DNA of 64,000 nt from Sthenelais limicola. Taxonomy: Eukaryota > Annelida > Polychaeta > Phyllodocida > Sigalionidae. The notes beneath the pieces were generated by a model, which saw only the letters and a program-made list of their open reading frames with translations, searched no databases and was not told the DNA's origin. The position numbers and the translations under genes are program-made. The stretch spans positions 18,333,067 to 18,397,066 of the forward strand of contig OW804094.1 of the NCBI GenBank assembly GCA_942159475.1, in the 5' to 3' direction. How positions within the stretch are numbered: the stretch's first letter is position 1; every line of letters begins with the position of its first letter. Positions 1 to 9,563 of the stretch are shown here, in pieces.

Positions 1-85
1 GGCAGAGCCTACCACCTATTTCCACCTGTAGGAAAATACAGATGTAACTGTTATGACGTGGAAATAAATATAACTAATAATAACA
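1..85 (+). repeat. Interspersed repeat I, copy 1
   Basis: Begins GGCAGAGCC at the first base of the window and includes the blocks CCACCTGTAGG and AACTGTTATGACGTGGAAAT. A reverse-complement copy of about the same length lies at 60304-60384. The shared part ends after about 85 bases. Nothing shows what kind of element this is, and it may continue upstream of the window. Confidence 0.7.
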
Positions 86-189
86 ATAATTTCATATTAC
101 TTTATCACAATGTGACATGGTTTAGGGGCCAATGTTATTTATTGATGCTAGAGATAAATGCAGCAGGCAAATCGCAGACTTTGTGAAGG

Positions 190-1048
190 TTTCTGCTGGA
201 GAGAGCTATAGAACTGCTTCTAAATACTGCCACCTGTTTTCCTGTTTCTGCTGGAGAGAGCTATAGAACACCTTCTAAATACTGCCACCACTGTCCTGTT
301 TCTGCAGGAGAGAGCTATAGAACACCTTCTAAATACTGCCACCACTGTCCTGTTTCTGCAGGAGAGAGCTATAGAACACCTTCTAAATACTGCCACCACT
401 GTCCTGTTTCTGCAGGAGAGAGCTATAGAACTGCTTCTAAATACTGCCACCACTGTCCTGTTGGTCTGGAGAGGGCTATAGAACTGCTTCTAAATACTGC
501 CACCACTGTCCTGTTGGTCTGGAGAGGGCTATAGAACTGCTTCTAAATACTGCCACCACTGTCCTGATTCTGCTGGAGAGGGCTATAGAACTGCTTCTAA
601 ATACTGCCACCACTGTCCTGTTTCTGCAGGAGAGAGCTATAGAACTGCTTCTAAATACTGCCACCACTGTCCTGTTTCTGCTGGCGAGGGCTATAGAAGT
701 CCTGCTAAATACTGCCACCACTGTCCTGTTTCTGCTGGCGAGGGCTATAGAACGCCTTCTAAATACTGCCACCACTGTCCTGTTTGTGCTGGAGAAGGCT
801 ATAGAACTGCTTCTAAATACTGCCACCACTGTCCTGTTTCTGCTGGAGAGAGCTATAGAACACCTTCTAAATACTGCCACCACTGTCCTGTTTCTGCAGG
901 AGAGGGCTATAGAACTGCTTCTAAATACTGCCACCACTGTCCTGTTTCTGCTGGAGAGGGCTATAGAACGCCTTCTAAATACTGCCACCACTGTCCTGTT
1001 TGTGCTGGAGAAGGCTATAGAACTGCTTCTAAATACTGCCACCACTGT
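190..1048 (+). repeat. 54-bp minisatellite, about 16 units
   Basis: Unit length is 53-55 bases. Each unit holds CTGGAGAG, GCTATAGAAC and TAAATACTGCCACCACTG. The anchor CTATAGAA recurs at 206, 261, 315, 369, 423, 476 and so on to 1015. Variation sits at two spots: CACCTTCT versus CTGCTTCT, and the linker before CTGGAGAG. As 54 is a multiple of three, frames stay open on both strands (220-453 and 476-1045 minus, 786-1109 plus). These are repeat artefacts: no splice or start context and no known domain. Confidence 0.95.
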
Positions 1049-1284
1049 TGTCCTGAATCGACAACATATGGGTCAGTATAGAAATAGTCACTGCTCCACC
1101 TCCACCTAACTCCCCTTCTCTCCCCACCACCCAGCAGCCACACAGACCCTCTCTATACAGACTACTGAAGGTGCATTAGATACAACAAGTGGCTGTGGAA
1201 CATAAGGTTGTACTTCTAGGGTACTGGGTTCAAATCCCTTTCCTCGCTATGCAAGGGTGCTTGAAAACGACTATCTGCAGATAT

Positions 1285-1519
1285 GGGTGAAAATACCAGA
1301 AAATGTACAATTCAATTTCAACAATCCCTTCCAATAACCCAAATTTCAGACGAAAACAAAGTTCAAAATGCAGTTTAACCTAACCAAACATATTGCTAGA
1401 ATCAATGCAATGCCAAATATACACAAATTTACCTAGTATTGACCAAATTGGAGCCTAATTTAGCAGAATTAACTAAATGTAATCGGCTGCCAATTGTACA
1501 TTTTCTGAAAATCTGACCC
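1285..1519 (+). mobile_element. Family A MITE, copy 1
   Basis: Family A is defined here by ~28-bp terminal inverted repeats (GGGTCAGATTTTCAGAAAAT then GTACAATT, and the reverse complement at the other end), a length near 235 bp, no coding capacity and a 4-bp target duplication. In all family A entries, plus means the interior reads CTCAAATAACCC. This copy has a diverged left end (GGGTGAAAATACCAG), an intact right end and ATAT on both sides. It belongs to the commonest subfamily, with the interior block TTGCTAGAATCAATGCAATG. Confidence 0.9.
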
Positions 1520-1550
1520 ATATACCGCTCTAGTCAAGAAGCCACACCTC

Positions 1551-1640
1551 CAGTCCAGGTCCAAACCCTCAGATCAGATAAGAATGGTATGTCAGTGATT
1601 GGACGCCTACTTTGCTAATCGGTTTCCTGGCCTAGGACTA
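1551..1640 (+). mobile_element. Family B MITE, truncated copy
   Basis: Carries the left terminus CAGTCCAGGTCCAAACCC and the block TCAGTGATTGGACGCC, then stops after CCTAGGACTA. The right half is missing. In all family B entries, plus means the copy reads CAGTCTAGG, CTCAGATCAGATAAG, then TTTGGGCCTAGACTG. Confidence 0.85.
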
Positions 1641-1698
1641 ATGCAGTTATACCGGGAAGCCACACTGCGCCAGTGTGGCCTGTTAGACCCAGTTCAGA

Positions 1699-2020
1699 TG
1701 TGATGTGTCACAGGAAAATGACTCACAAGTCGCAAAAAATATCTTTTGAGATATCATATTATTTGAAAAGATGAGGTCGAGTCAATTCTAATGATGGTAA
1801 ACATTATGACATATAACATGTATTTCTATATTTTAAGTTGGGTATTTTTATTTTTGAAAAAGAAGTTTGCGATATCTCTGGGTGGACAATTACTAGTAAA
1901 TTAGCTGAATATACTCTATGAGTCTATAGGCTGAGCTTTGAAGTACATGAATATATTTAATACACGATTTGTAAATTTGGTGTAACACGAATTTACTGAT
2001 AAACCCTTATATATACAGGT
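1699..2020 (-). mobile_element. Family C MITE, partial copy
   Basis: Starts GTGATGTGTCACAGGAAAAT and runs through TTTGAGATATCATATTATTT, then an interior that is the reverse complement of the full copy at 15491-15875 (block GGACAATTACTAGTAAA). Similarity fades near 2000 and the far terminus is not found. Confidence 0.75.
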
Positions 2021-2392
2021 CATGAACTTTTGAGGCATGAAATCTATTTTTATGTAAACAAATTTAGGAATCCTTGAATGATGAATGGAAATAACCCAGG
2101 TCACAATTATTTATAAAGTGGTCATGTTTCTGCACAGCGCACTAAACGACACCACATGTTTTGGGTGGAGAGGGGCGAGGTGGGGGGGGGGGGTATAGAT
2201 ATATATGTATTAAGATATTCAAAGTTATATTATTTTTTCATCATGGAGAAAAAACACAAACCGAATGAAATCAACCTAAAAATGCCCTCAAGCTTTTAAC
2301 GGTTACTTCCTTTACCTCATTGTCTATATTGGTTCAAAATAACTACAATACATTCACCATTCTATGAGTAAATGTTATTCATGGGTCAGATC

Positions 2393-2618
2393 GTCAGAAA
2401 ATGTACAATTGGGAGCTCTACACATTTAGTATATTCTGATAAATTAGGCTGAGAAATGATGAATACCGAGTATATCTGAGTATATTTGGTTTTGTGTTGG
2501 TTTAATATTATCTGTTTTGCTATGTTAAACTGTATTTTGAACCTTATTTTTGTCTTAAATGTGGGTTATTTGAGAGGATTGGTGAAGGCGAATTGTACAT
2601 TTTCTGAAAATCTGACCC
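2393..2618 (-). mobile_element. Family A MITE, copy 2
   Basis: Ends are GGGTCAGATCGTCAG and CTGAAAATCTGACCC. The interior is of an intermediate subfamily (TTGGTTTAATATTATCTG), shared with the copy at 38139. Flanks (TTCAT and TTATA) do not give an exact duplication. Confidence 0.9.
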
Positions 2619-2970
2619 TTATACAACCAGTAAAATCACCCTCATATGCCCCATAGACCCCCCACCCCCCACCCCAAGTTTAACTTCTGAACCCGAAATC
2701 ATTGCCCAGCATTTGGGTGTAATTACAAGGGTTCCCCCCAGGTGGTGCTGGACGTCATGTTTATCCAAGATGGCGGAGTCCATTGTTCGGACAGCGGTCA
2801 GTCCAGTTATTCTCACATGCAAGTGGGTGATGATGGTCAGTTAAAATGACCACTTGTACACCGAGCGGTCAATATGGGTCAGTGTATGTGTGTGACAGGG
2901 CATAATTGTGAATTGATGGATGAAGGCAGATTAGAGTGTTGGTATTGTTTCATTATGCTCACTATTATAA

Positions 2971-3205
2971 GGGTCAGATTTTCAGAAAATGTGCAATTCA
3001 ACTTCGCCAATCTTCTCAAATAATCCAAATTTCAGACGAAAATGAAGTTCAAAGTATAGTTCAACCTAACCAAACCGATTGCTGGAATAAATGCAATGCC
3101 GAATATACCCGAATTTACCTAGTATTGGCCAAATTGCAGCCTAATTTAGCCTAATTTACTAAATGTGTACAGCTGCCAATTGTACATTTTCTGAAAGTCT
3201 GACCC
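2971..3205 (+). mobile_element. Family A MITE, copy 3
   Basis: Both terminal repeats are present and the target duplication ATAA is exact. Main subfamily. Confidence 0.93.
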
Positions 3206-3464
3206 ATAAAGGCCTTTCATGTCGATCAATGAAGGGAATGGGTAAAGCTTAATAACAACAATTTCCTTTCACGCTCTTTATATTAAGCCTATTGGATGCA
3301 CCATCCTAGAAATATACCAAAAATACACTGGTGAATACTTGAATCAAAAGATTATTCCAAAAATTGGCTGAGTTATGGAAAGAAACCACAAATATATTTT
3401 CAATAAAATAGTGTCAAATAGGAGATACTCCTGGTATGTATAAACCAACGATGGTCAGTGAAAC

Positions 3465-3552
3465 CTAAATGTTTTAAGGCCGAAACATGTTGAATGAATA
3501 CCATTTTTAACATAGTATTCAGTCAACATGTTTCAGCCTTATAACATTTTAG
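3465..3552. repeat. Imperfect hairpin with ~40-bp arms
   Basis: The left arm (3465-3504) holds TTTTAAGGCCGAAACATG. The right arm (3512-3552) is its reverse complement with a handful of mismatches and one one-base indel. The loop is 7 bases. The arms resemble the 3' ends of retroelements with a GGCCGAAAC block, placed tail to tail, but this is only a resemblance. Confidence 0.8.
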
Positions 3553-3788
3553 CGTCTACGAACTTCGATGCTTTGTAAATGTCATGGCGATTATTATTAT
3601 TATTTAGGTGAACAAGATCGTCACTAAAATTTTAAGAAATTATGAAAGAATGAAATATTAGAAAATCAGCAAATTCTGAGATATAATGTACTTGTACACA
3701 ATGCTTTTGTCTGAATAAAAATCTTTAAATACAAAAAGAAAAAATCTATGAAGGATATGTGGGTATAAATCATGAATGAGTGAAAATG

Positions 3789-3920
3789 TGATGTGTTTCA
3801 GGAAAATAAGTCACAAGTTGCAAAAAATGGATTTTGAGATATCATCATATTTGAAAGGATGAGATCAAGCCGATTCTAATGATGGTAAACAGTAGGACAT
3901 CTAATAGTGTATAATATTTT
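3789..3920 (-). mobile_element. Family C MITE, terminal fragment
   Basis: GTGATGTGTTTCAGGAAAAT followed by GAGATATCATCATATTTGAA and GATGGTAAACAGTAGGAC matches one end of family C. The other end is missing. Confidence 0.75.
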
Positions 3921-4221
3921 CAATTAAATTTTACATGTTTAACATTGAAGAGGCAATATGTATATGCGTCTCATAGAATGCAAATATTGTATTAAATACC
4001 CGATTTCAAAGATTTAGAAATGAAAAGATATTAAACTGTCAATATTTTAATTCTAGTTTAGAATATTCAATCAATAAACGTTATAATGTTCCTACTCTCA
4101 CTCACCAAGTTTATTGAGTTCAACAATTATTAAGCAAGGATTATTTTTTTAATTACGTTTCAGGCCATTTATAAAGCCTTACCAAAGAACAGGGACATAA
4201 AATATATCCATATAATTATAT

Positions 4222-4456
4222 GGGTCAGATTGTCGGAAAATGTACAATTGGTAGCTCTACACATTTAGGAAATTCTCCTAAATTAGGCTGGAAAATGAAG
4301 AATACCGGGTGTATCTGAGTGTATTTGGGATCAGATTGATTTAAAGTATCGGTTCTGTTATGTTAAACTGTATTTTGAAGCTCATTTCTGTCCTAAATGT
4401 GAGTTATTTTAGAGGATTGGTGAAGGCGAATTGTACATTTTCTGAAAATCTGACCC
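4222..4456 (-). mobile_element. Family A MITE, copy 4
   Basis: Complete, with both ends. It belongs to the second subfamily, with the interior block TTTAAAGTATC and AGCTCATTTCTGTC. Flanks TATAT and ACATG are not an exact duplication. Confidence 0.92.
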
Positions 4457-4728
4457 ACATGGCTATTCTGATTAGTATATGCCCGATTCGCAGAATCCAT
4501 GAAATAATTAACTTTAGGTCAATGACGGCGTAGAAGTATTTGGATCTTAAATCAATGGATATAACATCTGGACATAGATGAAAGTATTCCAATTTTACTG
4601 GATAAATTATACCAAATCTAAATTTACCTAAATAATTTTTTTTTTTTTATTACTTTAAATGTTATCGAAAGTGTCCCTACTTTGTTTTTCCGTTTTACTC
4701 CCAGATTCAAGTGTTTTATACTTTATTT

Positions 4729-5066
4729 GTGATGCGTTTCAGGAAAATGAGTCATAAGTCGCAAAATTGATATTTTTCAAAGTGTTTTTTTCACAAGATC
4801 ATATTATTGGAATGTTCTGATTTTTGGGGAGTTCATCACTTATAGCTATATAAAATAATGTATCAAATTTCAGGACAATCTATGTAATATATCCTTTAGT
4901 TTTAAAGGTCCTCATATGGACTACATTTAGTTACTTTACTGTTTATTGTCCCCCAGAAATATTTGATTTTTTTTTTTTCAAAAACGAAAATATCAAACTA
5001 AAAATCTAGAAACACCTGTAAGATTATTAGACTGTTTACTATCATTGGAATCTGCTTGATCTCAAC
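4729..5066 (+). mobile_element. Family C MITE, nearly full copy
   Basis: Starts GTGATGCGTTTCAGGAAAAT and keeps GATATTTTTCAAAGTG, ATTTCAGGACAATCTATG and a T-run. It ends after CTTGATCTCAAC, so the right terminal repeat is lost. Confidence 0.8.
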
Positions 5067-5519
5067 TTTACATTTACATTTTTACAAAGCGTTTTTAATA
5101 CTATTATAGCTGAGGTTGAATGAAGCAATCCTTTTTACAACATTAGAGTATTTAGACTTACCAGATAGCCCCAATTAATTAGAATACATTGCAATCATAA
5201 TTTAACCCAAACCCAATGATTGCCTGAATTTGTTTATTAAATAATAAAAAATGTGTTTGGTCGTCATAAAATTATTTGCTGACATACAGAATCAACTTTA
5301 ACATGAGTCTCAGTGAGACGAGTATTTTAAACACAGAAATTGCGCTCAGACCTCAATCCAGTTTTCAGAATTGAAGTGCAAGTTTAAATAGGTCCGATAA
5401 GTTCAAGTTAAGGCCATCAAATTTAATTACATATTAATTATTCACGTGAAGAATTGAGCTGTCATTACAAAGGGGGCATGTGCTGGGAGGTATAGGAGTT
5501 GAACGTATTGATGATATGT
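5067..5519. other. AT-rich stretch without a recognisable gene
   Basis: No long open frame, RNA fold or repeat match was seen, apart from a short hairpin GAGTCTCAGTGAGACGAG near 5305. Confidence 0.5.
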
Positions 5520-5747
5520 GGGTCAAGTCGCCAGAAAATGTACAATTCACCATCACCAATCCCCGCAAATAACCCAAATTTCAGATGGAAATAAAGTTCA
5601 AAGTACAGTTCAACCTAACCAGACAGGTTGCTAGCATCAATGCAATGCCGAATATATTCGAATTTAGTTAGCATTGAACAAAATGCAGCAGAATTTAGCA
5701 GAATTTACTAAATGTGTAGAGCTGCTGATTTTCTGAAAATCTGACCC
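5520..5747 (+). mobile_element. Family A MITE, copy 5 (right end damaged)
   Basis: Left end is GGGTCAAGTCGCCAGAAAAT. The right terminal repeat has lost its CCAATTGTACA part. It faces the next copy in the opposite direction, 36 bases away. Confidence 0.88.
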
Positions 5748-5783
5748 ATATGCATGTGTTTCAGTACGCATTGTAGAATATAT

Positions 5784-6018
5784 GGGTCAGATTTTCAGAA
5801 AATGTACAATTGGCAACTGTTCAAATTTAGTAAATTCTGCTAAATTAGGCTGCAATTTGGTCAATACTAGGTAAATTCGAGTATATTCGGCATTGCATTG
5901 ATTCTAGCAATCTGTTTAGCTCAGTTAAACTTCATTTTGAACTTTATTTTCGTCTGAAATTTGGGTTATTTGAGAAGATTGGCGAAGTTGAATTGTACAT
6001 TTTCTGAAAATCTGACCC
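5784..6018 (-). mobile_element. Family A MITE, copy 6
   Basis: Complete, with exact ATAT duplication. With copy 5 it makes a ~500-bp inverted pair. Confidence 0.93.
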
Positions 6019-6067
6019 ATATATAGGCAACTACCGTGGGTATAGCATTTGACTGAAATAGTGGACG

Positions 6068-6225
6068 TGGGTCAGATCTTCAGGAAATGTACAAATTGAC
6101 TCGCAAATATCCCAAATTTAAGACAAAAATGAAGTTCAAAATACAGTTCAATATAACCGAACAGATTGTTTGGATCAACACAATACCAAATACACGCAGA
6201 TATACCCAATGCTATCCAGACAAAT
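6068..6225 (+). mobile_element. Family A MITE, copy 7 (truncated)
   Basis: Left end GGGTCAGATCTTCAGGAAAT and interior block CCGAACAGATTGTTTGGATC are present. The right third is missing. Confidence 0.8.
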
Positions 6226-6835
6226 TATACTAAATGGTAGAAATTGAATTATCCGATCTAATACGCAGTTTGGCTAGTCATAAATGTTTCTTAACACATG
6301 ACAACTAAAAATCGATCCCATAACCCTTCACTTCAGGTATTGACCGGTGTTGCACCTGTCCCAATTATTGGGTATGTCCGATACATTGCATACTGGGCTG
6401 GAGAAAAAGGCAATTTACAAGGGGAAATGGGTATAATATGATCCATGCTGAAAATAGAAAGTTTTCTCTGAATTTTATATCTCTCATAATCCCATTTGAA
6501 TCTTTTTTTTTCAAGTATTTTTACATTAACAATTTTAATCTCATAATCACAATCAAATACGCATAGCAGTCCACGCAGCTATATTCCATGCGTTGCCCGT
6601 GCAAACGGAATTATATATAAAATAAGGATGGTATATGATTAACAAAAACAAAAATCTCAAGACTAGCTCTTATGCTTCCAATACATGATTTCAACTATAC
6701 AAATGAATATCCCCTATTAGTACCTAATACCATACATAAAAAAAAATCGAAATATAGCTTAACTAAAATGTATGTAAAATATACATTATTTTAAACGCAC
6801 ATCTTCTTATTAATGTAGAATAAGTATTAACAACA
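6226..6835. other. AT-rich stretch without a recognisable gene
   Basis: Mostly A/T runs and short non-repeated sequence. No feature supported. Confidence 0.5.
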
Positions 6836-6936
6836 CAGTCTGGGCCCAAACCCTCAGGTCAGATGGTACTTTGTGGTTTGAGGCGAGAGGATTTTCCTCC
6901 GTTTGAAGGGACTCTCTCATCTTTGGGCCTAGACTG
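6836..6936 (+). mobile_element. Family B MITE, internally deleted
   Basis: Both ends are present (CAGTCTGGGCCCAAA and TTTGGGCCTAGACTG) in 101 bp. The middle, from TCAGATAAG to the second GGCACTTTGCGG block, is gone. Confidence 0.88.
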
Positions 6937-7079
6937 AACCCCTATCTCAGTCCCCACGAGGTGCGTTTACCCCGAGTGTAGCCGCGTAGAGCCCACCTTG
7001 TAGAACCCAACAGGATCCGGATGTAGAAGCGTTGTGTGACCCAACATACAATAGATATACTATATGTACTTAGTTCTGA

Positions 7080-7370
7080 AGTGGGGGGGGAGCGGGGGGA
7101 GGGGGGGGAGGGGGGAGAGCGGGGAGCGGGGGAGGGGGGGGCGGGGGAGGGGGGGGCGGGGGAGGAGGGGGGGCGGGGGAGGAGGGGGAGGGGTGATAAG
7201 GGGGGGCTGGGGGAGGGGGCAGGTGGCGGAGGGGGAGGGGGAAGGGGAAAGGGGTAGTGGAGACAAGGGGAATGAAAATGTCAATTGAAAGAGGGGAGAG
7301 GAGGGGATGAGGGTGTGAGTTAGAGGGAGGGGTCATTGTGTGTTGGGGGGTGGTCAGGGAGGAGGGGATA
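7080..7370 (+). repeat. G-rich low-complexity tract
   Basis: Long runs of five to nine G separated by single A or C, mostly GGGGGAGC and GGGGGAGGAG. Many G-quadruplex-type arrangements on the plus strand. Open frames here (Gly/Arg-rich or Pro-rich) come from composition only. Confidence 0.9.
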
Positions 7371-7599
7371 AGGGGGAGGTTGGTGGTGAAATAGACATAT
7401 CCTCATTTATTGACCAATAATCCATTGATTACATTTATTACTTTTAGATAGACTCTGAGCAGTTCATTAAATGAACTTCTTTCTTCTCATAGAAATAAAA
7501 TAATATCTAGCAAAGTACATACCATAGGCAAGTATATATGTCAGGATGTAAGAAAACCTTAAAGTTTAATAGATTACTTTAAGAAAAAGATCAATCCCC

Positions 7600-7735
7600 A
7601 CTGCTTCTTCCACAAAGAACCACATTTGTTAATGGGGCTATAAAGCATGTTTAATGGGGCCCGCCATTGTGGTCAAAGTTCACCACATGATAGGAGGAGG
7701 TTGGATGTTTTCTTCTGCCCAATTGAATTGTTTAT
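7600..7735 (+). repeat. Outer inverted repeat, left arm
   Basis: The reverse complement of this stretch matches 11735-11880: shared blocks are CTTTGACCACA, GGCGGGC, ATTAAACATG, GTGGAAG and GAAAACATC. It lies outside the palindromic minisatellite on the left. Confidence 0.65.
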
Positions 7736-8084
7736 AAATACTTGGGAATAAGACAAATTATTTTTTTTTTCAAGTGGATTCAGTTACTAGTGTATGAAGT
7801 GGGTAATTCTCTCAACAGGATGTCATTTGGTTTCCAAGCCTATGGTTTGGACAACCTGTATTTGAGATGATCACACATGACTATAACCATTTTCGTTTTA
7901 TTCCTTGGCAAAAATAATGTTGTGGGAACCCTACTTTTAACATTCCAGAATTCCAGAATCGTCTCTTTTTAGGCTAGAAAATAATAAATTACTTGGTAAT
8001 TTGAATAAAATATACAGGCACATATAGAAAATATAGTACATATATGCTGAAACAAATGAATTGTACCTAGAAATATTGCTGCTT
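7736..8084. other. Unassigned AT-rich stretch
   Basis: No gene, RNA or repeat supported. Confidence 0.5.
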
Positions 8085-8152
8085 ATTTTCAAATAATATT
8101 ATGATGAAATCCATTTTTTGTGACTTGGCCTCATTTTCCAGAAACACATCAC
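8085..8152 (+). mobile_element. Family C MITE, right-end fragment
   Basis: TTTTTTGTGACTTGG, CTCATTTTCCAG and ACACATCAC match the right terminal repeat of family C. The rest is missing. Confidence 0.65.
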
Positions 8153-8577
8153 CTATATTCTATATCTATAGGAATCTTTTTATTTGTAACTGAATAATAT
8201 TTTTACCAGTTATATATGTACATAGATAGACTTTAGTATTTAAGAACTTTTGAGAAAGAAGTATTGATGTGTTGCCATGGTGAAATCACTGCATGTGAAG
8301 GCCACTACTGAGATTTGTTAAAAGTCTCATTTCTGAAAGTTCACCCCAAGAATTCACACATTGCTACCATTCTATTTGTGATGACACATTTATCAGACCA
8401 TGGACAAACTATGATCAATGTCTGTGCCAAAAGGTGAGTTTCTAAGTACCAAACTCTTGGAGAAAATGGAAAAACTGTGTAGCTGTCCTACATGTAGGAC
8501 ACTGGAACTATGGGTATGAAGAATAACAGCATTGTGTCAAAATGGGCCGTTTCTACTGGAAATAGTGATAGTCACTG

Positions 8578-9555
8578 AAAGCCCTCACTGGAGCACTACA
8601 GAACCTATAGTCACTATAAACCCCCACTGGAGCACTACAGAGCCTATAGTCTCTATAAGCCACCACTGGAGCACTACACAGCCTATAGTCACTATAGGCC
8701 CTCACTGGAGCACTACAGAGCCTATAGTCTCTATAAGCCACCACTGGAGCACTACAGAGCCTATAGTCACTATAGGCCCTCAATGGAGCACTACAGAGCC
8801 TATAGTCACTATAAGCCCCCACTGGAGCACTACAGAACCTATAGTCACTATAAGCCTCCATTGGAGCACTACAGAGCCTATAGTCACTATGAGCCCCCAC
8901 TGGAGCACCACAGAACCTATAGTCACTATAAGCCTCCATTGGAGCACTACAGAGCCTATAGTCACTATGAGCCCCCACTGGAGCACCACAGAACCTATAG
9001 TCACTATAGGCCCTCACTGGAACACTACAGAGCCTATTCTCAGTATATAGTCTCCCTTGGAGCACTACAAAACCTATTTTCACTACATAGTTTCCCTTGG
9101 AGCACTACAGAGCCTATCCCCAGTACATAGTCTCCCTTGGAGCACTACAGAGCCTATTCTCACTACATAGTCTGCCTTGGAGCACTACAGAGCCTATTCT
9201 CACTACATAGTCTCCCTTGGAGCACTACAGAGCCTATCCCCAGTATATAGTCTCCCTTGGAGCACTACAGAGCCTATTCTCACTACATAGTCTCCCTTGG
9301 AGCACTACAGAGCCTATCCCCAGTATATAGTCTCCCTTGGAGCACTACAGAGCCTATTCTCACTACATAGTCTCCCTTGGAGTACTACAGAGCCTATCCC
9401 TAGTATATAGTCTCCCTTGGAGCACTACAGAGCCTATTCTCAGTACAGTCTCCCTTGGAGCACTACAGAGCCTATTCTCACTACATAGTCTCCCTTGGAG
9501 CACTACAGAGCCTATCCCCAGTATATAGTCTCCCTTGGAGCATTACAGAGCCTAT
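8578..9555 (+). repeat. 39/40-bp minisatellite, left arm of palindrome
   Basis: About 12 units of 39 bp (8578-9029) containing ACTGGAGCACTACAGAGC and CTATAGTCACTATA, then about 13 units of a 40-bp variant (9030-9555) with CTTGGAGCACTACAGAGC and CACTACATAGTCTCC. A two-unit, 78-bp higher-order repeat is seen at 8851-9006. Open frames on both strands arise because 39 is 13 codons. I do not treat them as genes. Confidence 0.95.
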
Positions 9556-9563
9556 CCTAAGTA

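Noticed and set aside
220..1109. Frames of 77-189 codons over the 54-bp array
   Set aside because: Open on both strands because the period is 18 codons.
1215..1250. GGGTTCAAATCCC, like a tRNA B box
   Set aside because: No matching acceptor, D or anticodon arms upstream. At most a tRNA-derived remnant.
2740..2800. CCAAGATGGCGGAGTCCATT, a YY1-like promoter motif
   Set aside because: Isolated: no CpG-rich surroundings, no donor or exon nearby.
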